A DNA stretch of 64,000 nucleotides, from the NCBI GenBank assembly GCA_033557465.1, contig CM066033.1, forward strand, positions 1,246,525,523 to 1,246,589,522, in the 5' to 3' direction. Each line of letters begins with the position of its first letter. Positions within the stretch are counted from its first letter, which is position 1. The notes under the pieces were generated by a model that saw only the letters and a list, made by a program, of their open reading frames with translations, did no database searches and had not been told where the DNA came from. Shown here one piece after another: positions 12,373 through 23,852 of this stretch. The position numbers and the translations under genes were made by a program. The stretch is from Ichthyophis bannanicus. Taxonomy: Eukaryota > Chordata > Amphibia > Gymnophiona > Ichthyophiidae.

Positions 12373-12687
12373 AATCCCCCGTATTAAACCACCTCCCTTG
12401 ACAACCGACACTAACCTAGATAACGATGAGACATACTCTACCCTGTGATATACAACTGGAATGTATAATCTCTTTGTTGTGTGACCTGTATATATTGCTG
12501 AGATGCATGTAGAATCTTGTCTACCTACCTGTACATAGTTTACCTGTTAGCCCTGTTTAAACACCCCGTTTTATTGTAAGTCCAATGTAGATCTTCTACA
12601 TTGCACAAATATGTTCCCTGTGAACTGCACTGATGATAAATAGCGCGGTATAGAAAAACAATAAATAAATAAAAAAAAATAAATTCC

Positions 12688-12810
12688 CTCAGGTACAAAC
12701 TTAGATTGTAAATCCTCCCAGGACAGGGAAATACCTATTATACCTGATTGTAATTCACCTTGAATTACTACTGGAAAGGTATGACCTAAATACTAATTGA
12801 TAAAACAAAA
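12688..12810 (+). repeat. SINE type II tail
   Basis: TTAGATTGTAAATCCTCCCA, GGACAGGGAAATACCTATTA and CACCTTGAATTACTACTGGA match the tail found at 32040 and, on the minus strand, 8412-8270. No head is visible, so it is a 5'-truncated copy right after the L2-2 tail. Confidence 0.7.
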
Positions 12811-12837
12811 CCCTAAATAACTATAAACAAAGACAGT

Positions 12838-12852
12838 GGGGGGGGGGGGGGC
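12838..12852 (+). repeat. Poly-G run
   Basis: About 14 consecutive G, preceding the CR1 tail remnant. Confidence 0.9.
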
Positions 12853-12888
12853 ATACAGAGTGCCAGTCACAGCCCTCACTATCTTACT

Positions 12889-12955
12889 GAGCAGACCAGA
12901 TGGGCTGGTTTCATCTTTATCTGCTGTCATATACTATATTACTGTGTAAAACACT
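12889..12955 (+). mobile_element. CR1 3'-end remnant, plus strand
   Basis: AGACCAGATGGGCTGGTTTC and TCTTTATCTGCTGTCAT resemble the conserved CR1 3' UTR end, which elsewhere here reads AGATAGGCCATGTGGTCTTT. Diverged and short. Confidence 0.55.
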
Positions 12956-12989
12956 CATGCAGTTTTAATACAAGCACGTCATCCAGCAG

Positions 12990-13095
12990 CCTGGGACCAG
13001 AAAGACAGGGAAATACCTACTGTACCTGATTGTAATTCACCTTTAAGTGCTACTGGAAAGGTGTGCACTAAATACAAAATAAAAACAATAAAAAT
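12990..13095 (+). repeat. SINE type II tail, second copy
   Basis: AGACAGGGAAATACCTACTG, TACCTGATTGTAATTCACCT and GCTACTGGAAAGGTGTG followed by an A-rich end. Same tail as at 12688. Confidence 0.7.
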
Positions 13096-14040
13096 TTGGA
13101 TAATATATTTGTGTTAAAACTGCTTGCATAGTTCTAAACTGCTAATTTGTGCAGGCAGCTGCGGGGGGGCGGGGGGGGGGAGGATAGTACGTAAATCTTC
13201 AAAAATATTGTATAGCTGTCTCATTTTCCTCATCCTGGATCTAAACCCACTCAACAGACTGCCTGGCTCTGAAGCAACTATAATTACATGTGCTGTAATT
13301 CAAATACATACATTTCAGTCAGACAGGAGAGAAATTTCAGACAGGCCAGTTTACCCAGGTAATGTGCTATTCACTCATATAAATGGCTTTGAAAACTGCC
13401 CACAGTAAACATGTCTCTTTTTAATCTTATTCTTAGTGGTTTTTAACATTAAACAGCTGCACAATTTGTTTGTTCAGAATGCCAACTTATGTATGTGTTC
13501 ATTTCTGAGTCCTTGTCTTTTTTTTGTCCTATCGTATTACCTATCTTTAGTACTAGAAGGTTGTCTTTTATTATGGCTTACCCGTAGGTTATTTTATTTT
13601 AACATCCCTATGCATTCATGAGATATATTTATTGATGTGCAATGTCTGCACAAGGTTCTGAAGCACTGATTTGTTTAGCATCAGAACATCAATTTATTTT
13701 CAAAGTCGTCATGGTGAAACCTTTCTGCAATTACTTAACAGAACTGTTTGCAAATGGCAGTCAGACTGGCAGAGTTTATTGTGACCAGACTTAAGCTAAA
13801 AGAAAATAAACGCAGAGGAGCAGAAATTCTACTTGGCCTCAGTTTGAGTCTCTGCATTTCCTATGGCAAAATTCCCGAATGTGCCTGCATTCTACATCCC
13901 CAAATGCATTCCCCAAGTTTAAAAGTTTGGTCTGTACCATTTCTTTGTCATCTGGTATAATATCCCTTCATACGGAACAAGTGCCAGTTCCATTAAAGTG
14001 TGCTTCAGTGTGACCTATAGTTAAAAATCTTCCTGGAGAT
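13096..14040. other. Unassigned intronic stretch
   Basis: A G-rich patch near 13160 and several short open frames without recognisable domains. No splice-site-bounded MYO6 homology was found. Confidence 0.5.
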
Positions 14041-14830
14041 TTGATAGATGTGTATAATTTCAAGCTTACCTTTCCTTGGCAAGCTTATTGAACAGGCAGT
14101 CGCTTTGCAGTTGGAGGATTTTCTAGACATACATAAGGTTCTTAACAACTGGCAGCATGGCATCCATCGAGGACATAGTTGTGAAATCTTGCTTGTGCCA
14201 CTGGTTGCCACACTACTATGTAATCTGAAAGGGGGAAGGAGGCTTATTTACTGTTCGTTCATAAATCTGTAACCTTTGACACTAATGCCAACAATGCTCT
14301 TCAGTGCCTTGCCAGTTTTGGGCTAGGTGGTGTTGGACTTCAGAGGTTTGCCTCCTTTCTAATTGGCCGTAAGCAACAAGAGCAGACATGGTATGGTTTA
14401 GACCGTGGAGTACCTCAAGGTTTTGCCCTGTCTGCAACCCGGTTTAACAGATACTAGGTTTCCTTTTGTATGTTGCTCTGTGAGCTAGATTTGGAGTTTC
14501 GTCTTTATGCTGGTGATAGCCTATTTGAGCAATTTAGAGTAGTAGACAGAATTTCATGATTGTCTAGTCTCCCACTTCAGCAAATCTTACAATGGATGTG
14601 AAATAATGGTCTGATTGTTAACCTTAAAAAGACAGGAGCCGTGATTGCTTGTGCTGATAAAGAGGGGGGTTTTCCATCTACTATTATGCTAGCAAAATAT
14701 GATGCTTTGTTTTTATTTTTTTCTTACTATATTTCATATTTTAATGGAGTTCCTTTCTGTTAATTTTAAACCTTTACTTCTTATTGTACTCTGCCTTGAT
14801 AATTTGAAAGACAGTTAAGCAAATGCAGTA
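14041..14830 (+). mobile_element. Decayed LINE reverse transcriptase fragment (L2/CR1-like)
   Basis: Translated pieces show FLGKLIEQAVALQLEDFL, then a block QHGIHRGHSCEILL (compare QHGFRxGHSTETLL in L2/CR1 RTs), a piece near 14320 reading LGGVGLQRFASFLIGRKQQ, and GVPQG-like sequence near 14407-14425. The end has TGTACTCTGCCTTGATAATT, a LINE-like 3' tail. It is much older than the other LINEs here: frames change every 50-70 codons and the YADD block reads only as YAGD near 14500. Confidence 0.6.
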
Positions 14831-17800
14831 CACATAAGCTTGCTGACCGTGCTGGCCCAGTAGATCTGGCTGGTCGAGAGGACCGGATGTAGGCCTTGTT
14901 GGTCACTGTTTGTAACCATAGATCAACAAGTCTGGTTCCCCATGACTTGAATTTGTTCTCCATCATATCCCTAAATTCCTCAATGTACTTTAGCCAAGTG
15001 CTGACCTCACCATCCCAGTATGCCGCTAAAATATGCATATATGCCAGCATGGTATTGATCTGTCTGATTTGCTCTCTCCTGCTGCTGGCCTTTTTTATTG
15101 ACTTGCTCCCTTTTCCTTCTGCCTTCTAGTAATTGTATGATATAAGTGAACTTCCTTTCTTTAATTTCCTTCCTTGTGGCTCTAGGCCCTGGGACTTCCT
15201 CCATAACCCAAATAGGGAAGTAAGTGCAGGTGAGCCCCTCTCTGGTTCCTCCTTTTGTGATTTTTGATCTGAGCCACCTTCTTTATCTGAGGAAAAGTCA
15301 GAAGTGGAGAAACTTTCCTCATTACTGCCGTTACTAGATGAAGAACTATTTTCTCGTCACACATTTTGTGTTTTATCTTTTTTTTTTGTTGTGTTCCTGT
15401 CTGGCGCTTGCACCCGTGTGTTTGTAGTTGCTGTTTGCATTAGACACTCGCCCGCGGCGCCTGTTCTGAGGCATCATGCGGGTAAGCCTTTGCCTCAGTT
15501 GTCCCATTATTGCTGTCTTGCTGAGGGTCTTATCAGGTCAGGCACATGAGCGGCTACAGGATTATACCTTTCCAGGCCTGTATTCCTGCATACTAAAGGC
15601 CCTACCTGGACGGCTGATGCGATAGTGCTAGTGACTGTAGATGATTATCCCAGCTGTATGCCAACGGGCTCACAGGAAGAGACCTCATGGGTCCAACAGC
15701 AAAGCAAGGGGGAGGCTATGCTGAGCTTCTGTGTAAGAGTAAGAAAAAGGTACTGGGGACCTGAGCCTGCTGAAGTTCTGTGGCCATGCCATGGCTTATG
15801 CACTCTGACTGTGGGTAGGTGGGTAAAAGTAGGAGCTGTAAGTCTCTATAACACAGGCTGGGGTGGGCTCCGTTGTACTAGAGGTGCTAGAGTCTCACCC
15901 AGTGCACAGCTGAAGGGACTGTTCATTTGAATTTTTTAGTTTATTTGCTGGACACTGACCAGCTATGGTCATCTGCAGAATAGTTCTCTAGGTTCCTCTG
16001 TGATGTTGGCTATTCACGCCTCCCCTCAGCTGTGGCTTCTTGGGGTTTGAGCTTTTCTACACTTTGCTGCCCTTTCGTTGGGGTTGATGAGCTGGTGGTC
16101 TTCAGCTTGTCCAGCTTCTCCTTTGTCTGCTTCGGTGCTTTGTTTTCTTTTCTCATGTTTTTTCCTTTGGTGGTGCTTCTGCCCATCCCAGAACAGAGTT
16201 CTTTGTTTATACAGCAAGCTATTTTCATTGGCTTTGTTCTTGTTGGTGGATTCTTTGTGTCACACATCACAAAATTCTGCTCAGCAGGATCAAATTCTGC
16301 TATCGACATATTCACTACTTCTTGTTGCTCATGAGTCCCTGTCAGATCTGATTGGGTGGATTCCCCATGGCTATACATCATGTGACTTCACTTGATCCAT
16401 CCATCTGACTTTTGTCTGGCTGAAGCAACCAGCAGTTTGCGATGGCCTCTATTTATTCCAATCCCAAAATGGTCAGTTGCTTTGCAAGGCTTCTCTTGCT
16501 CTTTGCCATTGCCAAGATTGCCGCTGCTATATCACCAGGAGAATTTTCACTGGTTGCTATTGCCGAGATAGCTGCTGCTATTTCAGAAGACCTCCCTTGC
16601 TGATTGCCGGTCCCTAGATAGGCCTGTCCTTCAGTGAATCTCCGGGGTGGCTGCAGCCAGGCTTTTGTAACTGGTTGGGGAGCAAATTCAAAGCGGGCCC
16701 TGTATGGCCTCAGAAAAAGAGGCACCCTGTGGCAGTGTGGGCCTCCTTCCTCTCAGGACACCGCCTGACCTGATCCCAGTTGGAAAGAAGAGAGGGGAGA
16801 GGGGGCTACACTGGGGACACTCCTGCATCTTTGCAGCTGATCCTCTGCCTGCTTTGATCCTGTGTCTGGCTGTGTTATAGTACTTAGGGGATGATTCATG
16901 CAAGCTCTGATATGCAGCTCTTTAGTGCAGTCTCTCCTTCTCTAATCTATTTGACTGTCTCTGTCCTCTATTCTGTCCTGTCGTATAAATGGCGTTCTTT
17001 TCCTATTTCCTTGAATGATATAGCTTTGTAAACCGCTCTAATGCCTCTGGCCTGAGCGGGTATATCAAATTCTAAATAAACATAAACATATAGGGGCCAG
17101 CGGTTTGGCATGGTTCAGTTCTACTCTGAGCAGCCACATCAATGAACTGGGAGGCACAAAAGGAGGGTTTGACTTCTGTGAGCCAGCCTTTAATGCTGTA
17201 ACTGGCCCTGTTTGGTTGCAAGCACCCTCTCCCTCAGCAAGGTTCTGGTAGCTGTGTGAAACAGCAGGGCCAGTGCTACCGTAGGCAGTGACCTAGAATG
17301 CCAGTGGTCCAATAGCGACCCATTGACACTGCTGCTGGCCCTCTCTGGGATCTAGAGCAGTGGCAATTTAACCAGACCTGCAGCACACACCAAAACCTCT
17401 GGTGCTGCGATGCTGTTTGTGTTTGTCCCCTTCAACGCAGACTTCCTGTTTGCCTGGTCCAGTGAAACCTAGTTGCTGTTAGTCATCAATAGGCTGCCTT
17501 GATTTTCACTTGCTTCTCTCCACAACACTTACGGGGCATTCAGTAAGAAAAGATTTAACCCTGTAACTTCCTCAAACTTGTTAGTGTCTATTCACCCCAA
17601 AACAAACAAATATTTCTTTAGCAATGAAATAAAAATTTGAACAAACAGAAAAAAATAATTGTTTTCCTAACTGCCAGTAGAATTATTTAACAAATGTTTT
17701 TGCTTGTTCTATTTTAAATCCAGTATGAAAGCAAGTTTGTATTGAGTGCTGTTTGAGTGTTTACATTTTTGTGACTATACCATGTTTAACTCAATCGACT

Positions 17801-18281
17801 TTCTCACCGTGAACATGGTTGAAATGATGAGTGGTAAATGACTAAATATACCTAAGAAAAATGAGTTGGTGAGAAGCCTTCTTTGTGCGTGAACCAATCT
17901 TGTGCTGATGAGCAATTTTTGTGTATTACCAATGCAAAAAGGAGTTTTGCATACAGGCTAACTGTGCAAAGCTGCGAGCAGAGAACAGCGTACAGCACAT
18001 TTACATCCATGGTAAAGAAACAATTAGGTACACGGCACGAGTGCCAGAAGCCTCAGTGCAACATTGGGGTTTTAACGCAACTTCTGAGGTGGCATAAAGG
18101 GTTAGGACCATGCTTCTGAGGTCTGTGCTAGTGAAGAGTCTCTGCCTGTTTTGTATGGTTGCCTTGAGCATAAGGGATGCAAAACCTTTCTCTGTTGATG
18201 GAGGAAAAAAACCCACGCAGAGGATGAGGAGCTGAAGAGATGTAGTGGAACAGTGTTATGCACATGTGCTGGAATATTATT
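14831..18281. other. 3.4-kb stretch, mostly unassigned
   Basis: Holds several minus-strand open runs without recognised domains: 15050-14781 (LAAYWDGEVSTWLKYIEEFR...), 16381-16010 (Lys-rich, 123 residues) and 16725-16453 with an internal imperfect duplication (EIAAAISAIA and DIAAAILAMA). The clustering on one strand could be a decayed retroelement gag region, but I cannot name a family. Around 17000-17090 there is a LINE/SINE-like tail (TTGTAAACCGCTCTAATG, GAGCGGGTATATCAAATTC). No MYO6 exon was seen. Confidence 0.4.
17005..17090 (+). repeat. LINE/SINE-like 3' tail
   Basis: TAGCTTTGTAAACCGCTCTA and GAGCGGGTATATCAAATTCT followed by AAATAAACATAAACATA. It resembles the L2-type tail but with a different spacer; no head is visible. 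Confidence 0.5.
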
Positions 18282-18444
18282 ATCTCCAGGAACAAGCAGG
18301 AATGTAGTCTTCACATATGGGTATCGTCGGTACCGATGGAGCCTGCGCGGGAACGCTCCCCAGTGTCCAATAGGAAAGCTTTTGGGAGCATCCCACAGCG
18401 CCTGCATACTGCCTTCCCGCCTTTCCCAACTATCCCTCTCCAGT
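18282..18444 (+). repeat. D1 left inverted terminal repeat
   Basis: Begins ATCTCCAGGAACAAGCAGG and runs to TCCCTCTCCAGT. The reverse complement appears at 24142-24303. The outermost 38 nt reappear, reverse complemented, in the internal complementary region. Confidence 0.9.
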
Positions 18445-18677
18445 TCTAAATTTTCCACGGAGCCGACAGGTCGCACATCCTGTCACCGCAGAAAATATTC
18501 CCTTTTATTCTTTTTTTGTGGTCGCATCTGCCTTCCCTCGACGCTACACCGGTACCGCCGGTTCTTCTTTCTTTTCTCTTTAAAAAAAAACCAAAACACT
18601 TCTGGAGTCTCTTCCATGTATTTTCTCCTTAGGTGCCACGTGCCATTTTGGGCACTAGGCCCAACTTTTCCTTTAAA

Positions 18678-20875
18678 ATGGAAAAACCCGCTTCGGGTTT
18701 TAAAAAGTGTTCCAAGTGAGGTGGTACCATCTCCGTCACTGACACCCATAAGTGGTTCCTCAAATGTTTAGGTCCTGACCACTATATTTTCGGAGTGTGT
18801 TGCCTGTGGGATGATGTCGAAGAGGGGCCGGAAAAACCGAGCTGCTAAACGTAGCACCCTTTTTCCCTCCGATGCAGTGTCTGTGGCATCGACGTCTTCC
18901 AGGGCTTCGTCTTCCTCCCATGGATCTCAGGTAACTAAACATAAATTTGCCCGGTCCTCAAAGGGTAGATCTCCTTCTAAGCATCGAGATGCCTCTGGCA
19001 TTGCCCTTGAGGGACTTGTACCGGCAAAATTACCCTGGCGGGAGTCTTCAGCTTCCAAAGCAATAACGGGGCACCAGGATGTTCTCGAGGCCTCAACCTC
19101 GGCAGAACTACTGGTGCCATGCTCTGGGGTACCGGCTGCTTCATCCGGTACTGATACCCAAGTATTGGCAGCATCGATAGACCAGAGATTCTTGGCTATT
19201 GAATGCAGTCTGGCACCTCTTCTCACGGCCTCGATGCCCTTGAAACCGCTTCAGACAAATCAACCGGTACCGGCACCAACACCAGTACCGACTGCATCGA
19301 CATCAGGTATTCTACTGGGACCACTATTCCCTCTAAGCTGTGCTCGTGTGCACGCGCACACACCTCGCCGAGCGAGCACACATACTTTACAACAGAGCGC
19401 ACAAACATTACGGTTCTGATTCTGATAGAAAACAAAACAGACGTCTTAAGATTTAAAAGTTGTGATTGCAATTACTAGAAATTTTCCACTTCATTTAGTA
19501 ATCGTCTATTTTCATTTAATTTGATTAAAATCAATGTGGTGTACATACTATATTCTGACGTGTAGTCAAATTTTAAAGTATATAACTCCGAGTGTCGTTA
19601 TGTGGCGCACAAAAATTTAACCTTCCTTCAAAAGCTGCACAGCTGATATTTTATGCGCACACAGCCTACAGAAAATTAGAGGGAACATTGACTGGGACCG
19701 AGTCATGCTTTTCCATCTGATATCGACAAGTCGGTACCGGACCACTCCGATGCTGACTTCGATCGGTACTGGTATCGTGCCTTGCACGTTCATCCGGATC
19801 GGAGATACTTTGAATCCTCGGTTGAGTCTGAAGACTCTGAAAGCTCTGCCGATACCAGAGTACTTCTTCCTGAGGATTCCTCTTATCCTCAGCGTAGGAT
19901 GTCTCCACCAGAGGATATGTCCTCTCAGGATTTTATTCGAGATGTGGCTCGAGGTCGTTCCATCACAGTGGCTCCTGAAAAAGAGCCTAGGGCAAAGGAA
20001 TTGGAAATCCTGCAATACCCTAAAGCTCCCAAGGAGGCAGCTACCTTACCTATTCATGAGATCTTGCATGATCGCATGTTAAGGATGTGGGAAACACCTC
20101 TAACCACTTCTCCTCACTCTTGAAGGCTCGACACCATGTATCGAGTTCCTCCTTGTCCTGGGTTTCAAAAGTCTCAGCTACCACACCATTCCATGGTGAT
20201 GGAATCAGCTATGAGAAGGATCAAGAGTGCAAAAAGACATGTATCTAATCCTCCAGGACGTGAGTGTAGGACTCTTGACGCCTTTGGACGTTGAACCTTC
20301 CAGGCTTTCTGCTAGGATCAGTTCCTATATATTATATATGGGAATGTTCCTTAAGGAGGTCACGGGAGATTTAGGGCTTATGAGCCCTCTCCTTCCTGAT
20401 GATAAGAGGATGGATTACCTTGCCCTTGTCAAACATGCTCAGGATGTTTGTAAATCGTGCAGCCTTTGACTGCTTTGAGTGCATAAGCAGAACCTCTGCT
20501 ATTGCCATAGGTGCATGTAGGATTGCCTGGCTCCAGGCATCTGACTTGGAACTTTGGGTTCAGGGTAAACTGGGGAATATACCTTACACAGGAGAGAATC
20601 TCTTTGGCAAGAAGTGGCAGGAAAAATCTAATGAGATAGATGCTGACAATATCACCTTGGATAGATTGTCTAAATCTACAGCTGATCCTGCAAGGAAAAA
20701 ATCCTACAAGAAACCATTCTTCAGTGAGAATAAGTTTTACCCTTCCTATACCCAGCAGGGGCATCGTTTAGGTCAGTCTGCCCAAAAGGGACAGCAGCAA
20801 CAGCCTAGACAAATAAAAGCAAAAGCTGATAAGCCTCAACCGGCTCAGCAGACTCAGCCTCCACAGGGGCTTTGA
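18678..20875 (+). pseudogene. D1 gag-like ORF1 with N-terminal zinc-binding motif, broken
   Basis: Starts MEKPASGFKKCSK; the next codon, TGT (Cys) in copy D3, is TGA here, so a predicted zinc ligand is lost and the frame stops. A frameshift follows near 18793. Downstream, Ser-rich sequence (SSRASSSSHGSQ, SKHRDASGIALE) is open from 18811 until the hAT-type MITE at 19322. Beyond the MITE the C-terminal part is recognisable in changing frames (YPKAPKEAATLPIHEILHD; LQASDLELWVQGKLGNIP), ending with a Gln-rich tail near 20875. Gag of DIRS presumably packages the RNA. D1 cannot make it. Confidence 0.85.
19322..19690 (+). mobile_element. Non-autonomous hAT-type MITE inside D1 gag
   Basis: 369 bp present in D1 but absent at the matching site in D3. 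Ends are inverted: CACTATTCCCTCTAA at the left and, reverse complemented, CAATGTTCCCTCTAA at the right (13 of 15 match). It is flanked by a perfect 8-bp duplication ACTGGGAC (19314-19321 and 19691-19698), the hallmark length for hAT transposase. A subterminal patch of alternating G/C/A/T words (GTGTGCACGCGCACAC) could form a hairpin. No transposase coding sequence. Confidence 0.85.
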
Positions 20876-20944
20876 CTCCTATCTAGAGAACTTTGCCTTC
20901 CTGGCCTTGAACGGCCCAGAGCCTTCCACCATTCCAGGAAGGTT

Positions 20945-22330
20945 ATGTCATTTTGCCCCGAGATGGGGGCAGATAACAGCAGAAAATTGGTCTCTGACTA
21001 TTGTAAGAGAGGGGTACAAGCTTCATTTCCTCAGCATGCCCCTTCCTACAATGGTAAGACAGTTAATTCTCAGACCTCTCTCAATGCCCAGTTAGGTCAA
21101 GAGGTCACTTTGCTTCTTGCCCAGGGGGCAATAGAAGAGGTACCCATTCTCCAACAGGGTACAGGGTTCTACTCCCCCTATTTCCTTATTCCAAGGAAAA
21201 CAGGAGGACACAGACCCATTTTGGACTTCAGAGAATTGAACAAATTCCTGTTCAAAGAGAAGTTCAAAATGATTTCTCTAGGAACTCTGCTGCCATATCT
21301 TCAGAGTCAGGATTGGCTTTGTGTTCTAGATCTCAAGGATGCGTACACTCATGTTCTCATCCATCCAATTCATCGAAAGTTCCTTCACTTTCTATTTCAA
21401 GGGAAGCACTGCCAATACAGGGTTCTTCCTTTTGGCCTGGCCTCGGCACCAAGGGTGTTCACAAAATGCATGGCTGTGGTGGCAGCATTTCTTCGCACCC
21501 TGGGAATATTCGTCTTCCCTTACTTAGACGACTGGCTCATTTGAGCCCCTTCAGAGCCAGAGGCCAGGATTTCTCTCTCTCGCACAATGAACATCATTCA
21601 GTATTTGGGACTTGTCATAAAGTTCCCAAAATCCAACCTTGCTCCCACTCAGTCTCTAGAGTTTATAGGAGCTCTGCTGGATACCAGACAGACAAGGGCC
21701 TACCTTCCACAGCCCCGCTGCCTTCGCATTGTGCAGTTCGCTTCCCAAGCAGTACTAAAGCCTCACCTCACTGCTTGGGAAATGTTACAATTGCTAGGCC
21801 ACATGGCATCCACCTTGCATGTGGTTCCTTATGCTCGCCTCCATATGAGGGCAGTCCAGTGGACTTTATCCACTCAATGAACTCAGGCATCAGGTTGCCT
21901 GTCAGACAAAATAACAAACCCAGATCGTCTTATTTTGTCCCTTCAATGGTGGCAGTCACCCCAAAACCTTTTGGTGGGGTCCCCTTTCCAACAACCCCCA
22001 CCCCAAGCCACTCTGACAACAGATGCCTCACAGGTGGGTTGGGGAGCCCACCTGCAAGGCCTCTCTACCCAGGGTATGTGGACTCTACAGGAGACCTATC
22101 TACACATCAATCTCCTGGAACTTAGAGCAATCTTCCTTGCTCTTCAAGTATTCCACACCCAGCTCAGTTACAAGACAGTCCTAGTTCAAACGGACAATCA
22201 AGTAGCCATGTTCTATGTGAACAAGCAGGGCAGAACAGGCTCTCTGTCGCTATGCAACAAAGCTTTGCGACAATGGGCTCTCGCCAGAGAGCATCAGATT
22301 CATCTCCTTGCAGTGTATCTTCCAGGGTTG
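20945..22330 (+). pseudogene. D1 DIRS reverse transcriptase and RNase H, two in-frame stops
   Basis: One frame from 20945: RT blocks PRKTGGHRPILDFRELNKF, LDLKDAYTHV, LPFGLASAPRVFTK and an intact active site YLDDWLI. A TGA at 21542 (AGA in D3) and another at 21878 (TGG in D3) interrupt it. The RNase H follows in the same frame: LTTDASQVGWGAHL, HINLLELRAIFLAL, VQTDNQVAMFYVNK and WALAREHQIHLLAVYLPG, carrying the D, E, D acidic residues. The tail is lost to a 176-bp deletion at about 22327. Both enzymes would copy the DIRS RNA. Confidence 0.9.
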
Positions 22331-22479
22331 TCAGGCCAGGGATGCTTTCCTCCTCCATTGGGGCCAGGACTTCCTGTATGCCTTTCCACCCATTCCCCTA
22401 ATTCCCAATACCCTGTTCAAGCTTCAGAGAGACAGAGGTCATATGATTCTCATAGCTCCACATTGGCCACTGCATATGT

Positions 22480-23852
22480 GGTACCCTCTGCTTAACCTTT
22501 CTCAGCAGGTAAAGGATATCCTTTATGCTTCCAGGAAACCTTCCACAAGACACTCTTATGCTTTCAAGTGGAAAAGGTTTACCATATGGTGCTTGCAGAA
22601 GGGTCTTGACCCTCTTGCAATACCTCTGGAATCATTATTGGAGTATCTCCTTCATTTGTCCAATACAAGGCTTAAGACCAATTCAGTGAGAGTTCATTTG
22701 AGTGCTATTGCAGCTTCTTTCAAGCCTCTAAATGGACAACCTATTTCCTCTCATCCTCTCATAGCGAGATTTATGAGAGGCCTTCTTTTAACTAAGCCTC
22801 CCATTAAGCCACCACTGGTGGCATGGGACTTAAATCTGGTTCTTGGACAGCTCATGAAGCCGACTTTTGAACCATTAGCTACTACCTCTTTGAAATTCCT
22901 TTCCTGGAAGGTCATCTTTCTTATTGCAATCACATCAGCATGTCGCATCAGTGAATTGCAAGAATTGGTGGCTGATCCTCCTTATACAAGGTTCCATCAT
23001 GATAAGGTAGTCCTTAGGACTCATCCACACTTTATGCCAAAGGTGGTGTCACCTTTTCATTTAACTAAATCATCAAATAAGCTCTGTATAGCAACTAGAA
23101 AGTAATATTAGTTCTTCATTAGACTGGTAATCATTTTATCATTTGAATGTTCTAACAGATAAGAAAGCTTTTTACAGGTAACTACGTGGTCTCAGTACCT
23201 TCAGGCTAGTGTCAGTTGACCTGACTTAGCACTCCCGCTTTAACATCAAAGACCACTGCAGTGTAACCACCTTATTTTTTGTAAATAAATTTCAAATATC
23301 GTGTTCAATAACTGGTAGTAAACAAAAAATTGCTTAGCTTTGAGCAGCTTGAGTAGTATTTCCACTGCTTAGCCAAAAATATCTTTCCCTTTTCATTTAA
23401 ACCAAGCGGTTTACCTTCCTGTGTTCTTCCCAAGGCCTCATGCCTCATATGCAGAAAGGAATCTTCATACTTTGGATTGTAAAAGGGCCTTGGCCTTTTA
23501 CTTACATAGGACACAGCAACATAGGAAGTCCTCTCAACCTTTTGTTGCTTTTGATCCTAGTCATTTGGGTCTTCCAGTCTCCAAAAGAACACTGTTCAAC
23601 TGGATTGCACAGTGTATATCTTTTGCCTATGAGAGTAAAAACCTTCCTCTGAAAGGCCATGTCACAGCTCACAATGTGAGAGCCATGGCAGCCTCTATGG
23701 CTTATCTTCACTCTGTGTCTATCAACGACATCTGTCGAGCAGCTACTTGGGCCTCAGTTCATACCTTCACAGCCCATTACTGCTTAGACATGGACTCCTG
23801 CCGGGATGCCTTGTTTGGTCAGGGTGTTCTTCAATACCTGTTCCATACTTAA
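22480..23852 (+). pseudogene. D1 tyrosine recombinase, split by a 323-bp insertion
   Basis: N-terminal core-binding part: QQVKDILYASRKPSTRHSY and HLSAIAASFKPL. Catalytic part: SACRISELQELV (box A Arg), then after the insertion KGHVTAHNVRAMAASMAYLH (H-x-x-R of box B) and ATWASVHTFTAHYCLD with the presumed nucleophile Tyr. The insert at 23065-23387 falls between box A and box B and puts stops in the frame (near 23104). All four hallmark residues are otherwise present. The enzyme inserts the circular DNA into the genome. Confidence 0.88.
23065..23387. mobile_element. Unclassified 323-bp insertion with 13-bp target duplication in D1 recombinase
   Basis: Absent in D3, where CCTTTTCATTTAA occurs once. 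In D1 this 13-mer is present at 23052-23064 and again at 23388-23400. The insert has no terminal inverted repeat, no poly-A, no A/B box and no coding signal that I recognise. A duplication of that length points to target-primed insertion (SINE, LINE fragment or retrocopied RNA). Confidence 0.8.

Larger units (their letters stand above)
8996..12680 (+). mobile_element. L2-type LINE (L2-2), plus strand, nearly full length
   Basis: Continuous L2 from a short 5' region through endonuclease (9230-9880), linker (9990-10420), RT (10720-12372) and a 3' UTR ending GCACTGATGATAAATAGCGC, GGTATAG and an AATAAATA tail near 12672. It is interrupted at about 10490-10712 by an L2 3' end in the same orientation. 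Confidence 0.85.

Noticed and set aside
13124..13960. Additional MYO6 exons upstream
   Set aside because: I compared the short open frames here and at 32300-32800 with remembered myosin VI motor segments and saw neither matching peptides nor paired splice sites.
21313..22125. 270-codon plus-strand open frame in D1
   Set aside because: Overlaps the RT-RNase H frame, which holds all motifs; this other frame has none.
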